A stretch of 64,000 nucleotides of DNA from positions 1 through 64,000 of the IMG/VR virus record IMGVR_UViG_3300033150_000870. One strand, written 5' to 3'. Origin of the DNA: a virus. The notes below the pieces were generated by a model, which saw nothing but the letters and a program-made list of their open reading frames with translations, ran no database searches and was not told the origin of the DNA. The position numbers and the translations under genes were made by a program. This document shows, one piece after another, positions 60,062 through 64,000 of the stretch; position 1 is the stretch's first letter, and every line of letters starts with the position of its first letter.

Positions 60062-60236
60062 AGAGGCATTAAAAGAAATTCACAACCTTCGATCAACTAT
60101 CTTCAAAGACGAAAAAGAACTCCAAGCAATTATAAACGCTATGCCTATATGGAAATTTTGTGCAATCGCAGTTCTTTTTGCGCACCACAACTCTTTTTCT
60201 TTTAAGAAGTTTTTCGAGGAAGTGATGAATAAATGA
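60009..60236 (+). CDS. small protein Q2, 75 aa, paralog of Q1
   Basis: ATG 60009, or 60024 (MRKKRKST). Basic start, one strand (STITLPKEA), then helices with CAIAVLFAHHNSFSFKKFFEE. Matches Q1 throughout. Overlaps P4 by 53 bases and the next gene by 4. Confidence 0.55.
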   Translation: MISRKMRKKRKSTITLPKEALKEIHNLRSTIFKDEKELQAIINAMPIWKFCAIAVLFAHHNSFSFKKFFEEVMNK

Positions 60237-61093
60237 ATGGGTATTGTATATTTCATCGTTCTCGTAAGTATAAGACTGATACATGCGATATTTACACACC
60301 ACACTCAATATATACCAGTAATACGGGAACTTGCGAGTCTTGTGAATACTTCGTTAAACCCAGTAATATTATCTATGCAGTTGATAGCCCACCAAAAGAC
60401 ACACTCATATATGATGAAGCGATGGTTTCTCGTTTCCTCTCCACAGTATTACCCCCTCTCGAAAAATCGGAACTTATTGTCATCCAGCTCATAGCACGCC
60501 GAAAATATTCATCTCTTGTCGAGAAAAGCAATATTGTTTGCGCCAAAGATTATATTCACCACAAATCCGATCCTATCACGAAGATTAAGAGAATGGCGCG
60601 ATGCAATGAACTATATATTGCCTATGATAGTGGTCAGTATCTTCCTATGTCAGCATTCGGGCTGTATATCAACTTGAATCCAAAGGATGGGCTACGAGGA
60701 TATTTCACATTCTCCGCAGATGCCAATAAAAGAATAACTCAATATATTAATACCGAAAATCCCGAACATAGACCCAGCTTTTCTAACATTTTCAGTCTTC
60801 TATTCTCCGCAGTCACCCGCAGTAACTCCCGCAAACTCTATACCCTCGTCGATATTGACAAAAAAGATGAAGAACTGCTAATCAAAATCGTGGAGCTTAT
60901 CGGCGCCGAACATATTATATGGGTGACCGAAACACACGGCGGGTTTCATATGATTGTGAAGAAAAACAAGGAATCATCAGCACGAGTCTATCAGATAAAG
61001 AACGATGTGATCCATATACATTCCGAGCCACTCACAGTCATACCAGGTACGGTGCAAGGCGGGTTTATGGCTCGCGAGGTGGTGTTTGTGTGA
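60233..61093 (+). CDS. second archaeo-eukaryotic-primase-like protein, 286 aa
   Basis: Residues 203-210 YTLVDIDK give D207-x-D209; 232-242 TETHGGFHMIV fit the AEP nucleotide-binding G-G-F-H; 271-278 PGTVQGGF fits the closing motif seen in phage primase-polymerases. The N-terminus carries four Cys (GYCIFH, DTCD, TGTCESCEYF), possibly zinc. It may be a small primase-polymerase or an inactive relative. Located in the small-gene block rather than with PolB. Confidence 0.5.
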   Translation: MNGYCIFHRSRKYKTDTCDIYTPHSIYTSNTGTCESCEYFVKPSNIIYAVDSPPKDTLIYDEAMVSRFLSTVLPPLEKSELIVIQLIARRKYSSLVEKSNIVCAKDYIHHKSDPITKIKRMARCNELYIAYDSGQYLPMSAFGLYINLNPKDGLRGYFTFSADANKRITQYINTENPEHRPSFSNIFSLLFSAVTRSNSRKLYTLVDIDKKDEELLIKIVELIGAEHIIWVTETHGGFHMIVKKNKESSARVYQIKNDVIHIHSEPLTVIPGTVQGGFMAREVVFV

Positions 61094-61629
61094 ATAAAAT
61101 TAAAGAATTAAAGGAATTACATATAAAGATAAATAAAATATTAGAAGAAATGGAAAAAATAACGGTGGAAAAGGGAATTAGATTTCTAAACGAATTAGAT
61201 GAATCAGAAAAAAAGAGAGTAGATGAACTAACAAAAGAACTAGAAATATTAATTAAAAGAATGGAACAAGAAAAAAAGAAAATTGAACAGAAAAAAGAAT
61301 ATCTCAATTTTAAATATCATTGGCTAATGGTGTTATCTGGCGTCATACCTCTATTAATAATTGCTTGTATATTTGAACCGTTTTCTTATTCAAACTATTT
61401 AATGGTAATCGCTACAGTTGTAATAGTCATAGTTATAATAGTTTGGCTATTTATGATGTGTATTATTGAGGGAGAATTACAAATGAAACTTGATTATCTT
61501 GAAAAAACGAAAACATTAACAACATCTACTTATAATTATATTTTAATGGCATTTAAAAATGGAATCGCTATAAGAAGATGCGAAACGATAGATATGGCTA
61601 TTATTATGATGGTGTTAAAAAATTCGTAA
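61090..61629 (+). CDS. coiled-coil membrane protein, 179 aa
   Basis: GTG 61090 follows GAGGTGGTGTTT and overlaps the previous stop; the longer frame upstream would overlap the primase-like gene by 170 bases. Residues 2-70 are a charged coiled coil; two membrane helices at about 80-98 and 103-125 (VIATVVIVIVIIVWLFMM); a helical tail. Function unknown; ends at control region B. Confidence 0.5.
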   Translation: MNKIKELKELHIKINKILEEMEKITVEKGIRFLNELDESEKKRVDELTKELEILIKRMEQEKKKIEQKKEYLNFKYHWLMVLSGVIPLLIIACIFEPFSYSNYLMVIATVVIVIVIIVWLFMMCIIEGELQMKLDYLEKTKTLTTSTYNYILMAFKNGIAIRRCETIDMAIIMMVLKNS

Positions 61630-61645
61630 TTTGAAGTTGTAAAAA

Positions 61646-61920
61646 GGCTTTTAAGAAGCGCTAAAAATCACGGTTTTGGATTGAAACTTAAAACTTAAAA
61701 CTTATTTTTTTATTATTATATTTTTCGTATTAGTCGTATCAAGAATACTTGGGGGAGGAAATAGGTTTTTGGTGGGTTGTGGGGATGCTATTTTTTTACA
61801 GATTAATTAAACGGAAAATATTTAAAAAGGATGAAGACATTGACTACATATATAAAGAAAAAGTTTGGCATATAACTTGTAAAGTAGTGTATATTATAAA
61901 TAATTAAAAAGGAGTGTGAT
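61646..61920 (+). promoter_or_regulatory. control region B, upstream of the ubiquitin-like cassette
   Basis: Noncoding. It holds AAGGCTTTTAAGAAGCGCT, AAAAATCAC, three AAAACTT-type repeats (61684-61704), T-runs, TCGTATC, a G-rich block (GGGGGAGG through GTGGGGATG), TTTACAG, GGAAAATATTTAAAAAGG, ATGAAGACATTGAC. These are in the same order as region A. TATA boxes ATATATAAAG (near 61850) and ATTATAAATA (near 61893) precede AAGGAGTGTGAT (61909-61920). The repeat architecture suggests common control of both blocks. Confidence 0.6.
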
Positions 61921-61926
61921 AGCCCA

Positions 61927-62190
61927 ATGGGTGTTGATGAATTTAATGAAAATGTTGATGAAGTTAAAAAAATTAAAATTAAGGTCTTTTTATCGGGTGT
62001 TGGTGACCGAGAAATAGAATTAAATGAAGGTGCTACGGCTGATGATCTTATTGATATACTATCTAATGAAGGCTATTGGAAGCCTGGATATTACCTTATG
62101 CGAAATGGTAGGTTAGTTTTTGGTTCTGATACATTAACTAATGGATGTGCTTACTTAGTTTCATGGAAGGTTCATGGTGGTACTCTCTAA
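61927..62190 (+). CDS. ubiquitin-like protein with C-terminal GG-TL
   Basis: At 87 aa, residues 15-85 have the beta-grasp order: IKIKVFLSGVGDREIEL (hairpin), ATADDLIDILSNEG (helix), YYLMRNGRLVF (strands), SDTLTNGCAYLVSWKVHGG (last strand). Gly84-Gly85 are followed by Thr-Leu, so two residues must be removed before activation. The JAMM protease two genes on is the obvious candidate. Acidic N-terminal extension of about 13 residues. Followed by E2/RING, JAMM and E1 genes; a conjugated or carrier Ubl is inferred. Confidence 0.8.
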   Translation: MGVDEFNENVDEVKKIKIKVFLSGVGDREIELNEGATADDLIDILSNEGYWKPGYYLMRNGRLVFGSDTLTNGCAYLVSWKVHGGTL

Positions 62191-62237
62191 TCTCTAATTT
62201 TCCTTATTTTTTTTGTACTTCTTATTTTTTGTAAGGT
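62191..62237 (+). terminator. T-rich tract between Ubl and E2/RING genes
   Basis: Eight T and then six T follow the Ubl stop, before AAGGTGACAAATT and the next ATG. It could terminate part of the transcripts, making Ubl more abundant than the enzymes. No new TATA box is seen here. Confidence 0.4.
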
Positions 62238-62245
62238 GACAAATT

Positions 62246-62980
62246 ATGATTGATATACGATATATTATTAAAGAGTTAGAGAAAATAGAGAATATTCACG
62301 ATATTGTAATCTATGATTCTCAGAATTTCGGGTTTTACTATGATTATGAGATTAAGTACAACGATTTAATACAAACTGGTACTGTGTTCATTGATGTTCT
62401 ATGTTGCGCAAATAATGAATATGAATTTATTGAGCATTACCATGAAAAAATATTTAAATATTACATAGATTCTGAGCGAAACGAATACTATCATCCTCAC
62501 ATTAGTGTATCAAGCAGTTTTCTATGCTTGGGAGAATATTCAGAAATTATTGAAAAAACGATAATGAATATCGAGAAAATAGAAGATATGTATCTATTCA
62601 CAATAAACATAATTTTAAATGTGCTAAATAGCTATAATGCATACGACAAATACTACGACATTTTTACACCAATAAATGATGAAGATGATTACGACGAAGA
62701 CGACGACGGATACATTGGAACATGTAGCGAGTGTGGAACGGAAATATACGAAGGATACAATTACTACCATTGTCACGAATGCAATGAAATATTGTGTGAA
62801 GACTGCTACTACTTCTGTGAAACATGTGAAGAAGTGTATTGCAGTTATCACTTGAAGCCATGTCAAATATGTAGTCAAATGGTGCATTGTGAGATTCTAT
62901 GTTGGATGTGCTATTCTTTTATGCGTAAATTTCTAAGGATACTCTATAGGTTCGTTAATTTTGAAGGAGATGATGAATAA
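62246..62980 (+). CDS. E2-like (UBC) domain fused to RING/ZZ-like zinc domain
   Basis: At 244 aa. Residues 1-140 read as an E2 fold: a first helix (IRYIIKELEKIE), strands (FYYDYEIKYND, TGTVFIDVLCC), then YYHPHISVSSSFLCLG. In that segment H83-P-H-I precedes C94 in F-L-C-L-G, the E2 catalytic pattern, followed by two helices. An acidic linker (145-155) leads to a Cys/His-rich domain (160-222). It has C160-x2-C163, C176-x2-C179, C184-x2-C187, C191-x2-C194, C199-x2-H202, C206-x2-C209, C215 and C219-x2-C222, resembling ZZ/RING treble clefs. Such a fusion would join conjugation and ligase functions. Motifs are seen; activity is inferred. Confidence 0.7.
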   Translation: MIDIRYIIKELEKIENIHDIVIYDSQNFGFYYDYEIKYNDLIQTGTVFIDVLCCANNEYEFIEHYHEKIFKYYIDSERNEYYHPHISVSSSFLCLGEYSEIIEKTIMNIEKIEDMYLFTINIILNVLNSYNAYDKYYDIFTPINDEDDYDEDDDGYIGTCSECGTEIYEGYNYYHCHECNEILCEDCYYFCETCEEVYCSYHLKPCQICSQMVHCEILCWMCYSFMRKFLRILYRFVNFEGDDE

Positions 62981-63787
62981 ATGACCAAAATTATATTAGT
63001 AATTCCCAAAAAGGCGTTTAATTTTCTTTATGACTTACTTTATGCAGTAGATACCGAGTTCGTACTGTTGTTTTCAGCATATAGGCGTTCAAAAAGCAAA
63101 CAAAAGATCATTATCGAGATTGAAGACATCTATTATTTGAAACAAACAAATACACGAACAAGCACTGAAATAGATGAGCGAGAAATGGCAACATTCATAG
63201 AGAATCACAAGGAATTATTCACAAATTACGACAAAATAATGTATAATGAGAAAATAATCGGTTGGATTCATTCACACAATACAATGGGAGCATTTTTTTC
63301 ATCAATCGATAAAGCTATGAATAATCTAATAGCTGGATTTGCGGGATTCTCGGTAGGACTAGTAATTTCACGAACTAAAGATCAAAAACTCGAATATTAC
63401 ATTGAATATACTGAAGATGGCATAAAACAGACTGACTACGAATTAATACAAAACAATATGTATAGACCTAACACTAATTACCTAAAATATATAAAAGAAA
63501 AAGAAAAAATCATAAAAGAACTGAACGAATTAAGCGATATTGATGATTTTGAGTATCCATATCCGTATAACTATGAAAAAACAAAAACAAACAAACTGGA
63601 TGTAGAAACAATAAAAACGATATTATATTCTTATGACGAACAAGAAGTATTAGAAGCAATACATAAATATCTCAACGAAACATACCCAACACCAGACAAT
63701 TATATGAAATTACAAGAAATTATAGATGATCTGTGGGATTTACTCAATGAATTTAGCGAGTTATCAAACTTTTACGGGTGGTATTAA
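62981..63787 (+). CDS. JAMM/MPN metalloprotease (deubiquitinase-like)
   Basis: At 268 aa. Residues 95-110 contain the complete JAMM signature H97-x-H99-x7-S107-x2-D110 (GWIHSHNTMGAFFSSIDKA), with a candidate catalytic Glu at 26 (DTEFVLLF). JAMM enzymes trim Ubl precursors or remove Ubl from targets. The C-terminal 100 residues are helical and acidic and may bind the partner. ATG follows the E2/RING stop directly with GGAGATGATG as ribosome site. It probably matures the GGTL-ending Ubl. Confidence 0.85.
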   Translation: MTKIILVIPKKAFNFLYDLLYAVDTEFVLLFSAYRRSKSKQKIIIEIEDIYYLKQTNTRTSTEIDEREMATFIENHKELFTNYDKIMYNEKIIGWIHSHNTMGAFFSSIDKAMNNLIAGFAGFSVGLVISRTKDQKLEYYIEYTEDGIKQTDYELIQNNMYRPNTNYLKYIKEKEKIIKELNELSDIDDFEYPYPYNYEKTKTNKLDVETIKTILYSYDEQEVLEAIHKYLNETYPTPDNYMKLQEIIDDLWDLLNEFSELSNFYGWY

Positions 63788-63790
63788 ATT

Positions 63791-64000
63791 ATGCCTCGAT
63801 ATGAAGGATTCTTTAAATATTCTACGGAAAGACAGCGAATTGCATTAATCGGATGTGGGAGTCTTGGCTCATATACAGCGTTATTTCTATCAAAATGTGA
63901 ATTTCCATTATATCTCATTGATGGTGACATTGTAAAGTTCGGTAATTTCAATGTTCAATATTACGACATTCGCGACCGATACGAACTCAAAATAACACGG
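63791..64000 (+). CDS. E1/ThiF-like activating enzyme, N-terminal part
   Basis: Cut by the window end; 70 aa visible. IALIGCGSLGSYTALFLSKC is the ATP-binding G-x-G-x2-G; LYLIDGDIVKFGNFNVQYYD follows the ThiF/MoeB/E1 order with D44, D46, N52/N54 and Q56. The usual Arg before Gln is Val here. It would adenylate the C-terminal Gly of the Ubl. Adenylation and catalytic-Cys regions lie beyond the edge. Confidence 0.8.
   Translation, partial: MPRYEGFFKYSTERQRIALIGCGSLGSYTALFLSKCEFPLYLIDGDIVKFGNFNVQYYDIRDRYELKITR

Overview
This window is part of the genome of a tailed double-stranded DNA virus (or provirus) of an archaeon. The virion side is a contractile-tailed head-tail virus: terminase, portal, HK97-type protease and capsid protein, tail sheath, tube, frameshifted tail chaperone, baseplate (gpV/gpW/gpJ/gpI-like) and fibres. 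The information-processing side is archaeal: sliding clamp, family B DNA polymerase, archaeo-eukaryotic primase, RPA-like OB-fold proteins, RadA-like ATPase, XPF-type nuclease and Cas4-like nuclease. Expression signals are also archaeal. TATA boxes lie about 25 bases before many starts, several mRNAs look leaderless, and Shine-Dalgarno sites are of the AGGTGAT type. Base composition is roughly one third G+C. Both ends cut genes, so the genome is larger than the window. No integrase, tRNA, rRNA or CRISPR array was recognised. The AT-rich composition and signals suggest a mesophilic, possibly methanogen-like host, but the host is not proven by the sequence.

Layout. 0.07-8.5 kb lies mainly on the minus strand: regulatory and unknown genes, a UBC/E2-like protein with a candidate ubiquitin-like protein nearby, PD-(D/E)XK and XPF nucleases, and the terminase genes. 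8.6-15.7 kb (plus) carries portal, protease-scaffold, decoration protein, capsid protein and connectors. 15.7-23.7 kb (minus) is an accessory operon with three glycosyltransferases, many small Cys-rich proteins, a ThiS/SAMP-like protein ending in Gly-Gly, the clamp and RNase H. 24.0-24.9 kb (plus) has an OB-fold protein and a Csx20-like candidate ring nuclease. 25.0-26.2 kb (minus) has a P-loop protein and a methyltransferase. 26.3-43.3 kb (plus) is a glycosyltransferase, the tail module and membrane (lysis-like) proteins. 43.3-45.1 kb holds a structured RNA followed by a Ro60/TROVE-like gene. 45.1-57 kb is replication, recombination and DNA modification. 57-61.6 kb is an array of small paralogous genes plus a second primase-like protein. 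61.9-64.0 kb is a ubiquitin-like conjugation cassette.

Three systems stand out. (1) Consecutive genes encode a ubiquitin-like protein, an E2-like domain fused to a RING/ZZ-like zinc domain, a JAMM protease and an E1/ThiF-like enzyme cut by the window edge. A second E2-like protein lies on the left arm and a GG-ending ubiquitin-like protein in the 17 kb operon. (2) A Ro60-like TROVE/vWA protein sits directly downstream of a TATA-driven RNA of about 79 nt that folds like a Y RNA. The Ro gene appears to need a -1 frameshift at a perfect U_UUC_CCC heptamer. (3) The genome carries a large excess of GGCGCC and related GCGC-core motifs, in all reading frames, which points to a DNA-level function.

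Control features: two homologous noncoding regions of about 280 bp (57.0 and 61.65 kb) precede the paralog array and the ubiquitin-like cassette. A palindromic TATA box at 26.24 kb appears to drive two leaderless genes divergently. At least two genes, including DNA polymerase, appear to start at AUA. All family assignments come from reading motifs by eye; no database search was run.
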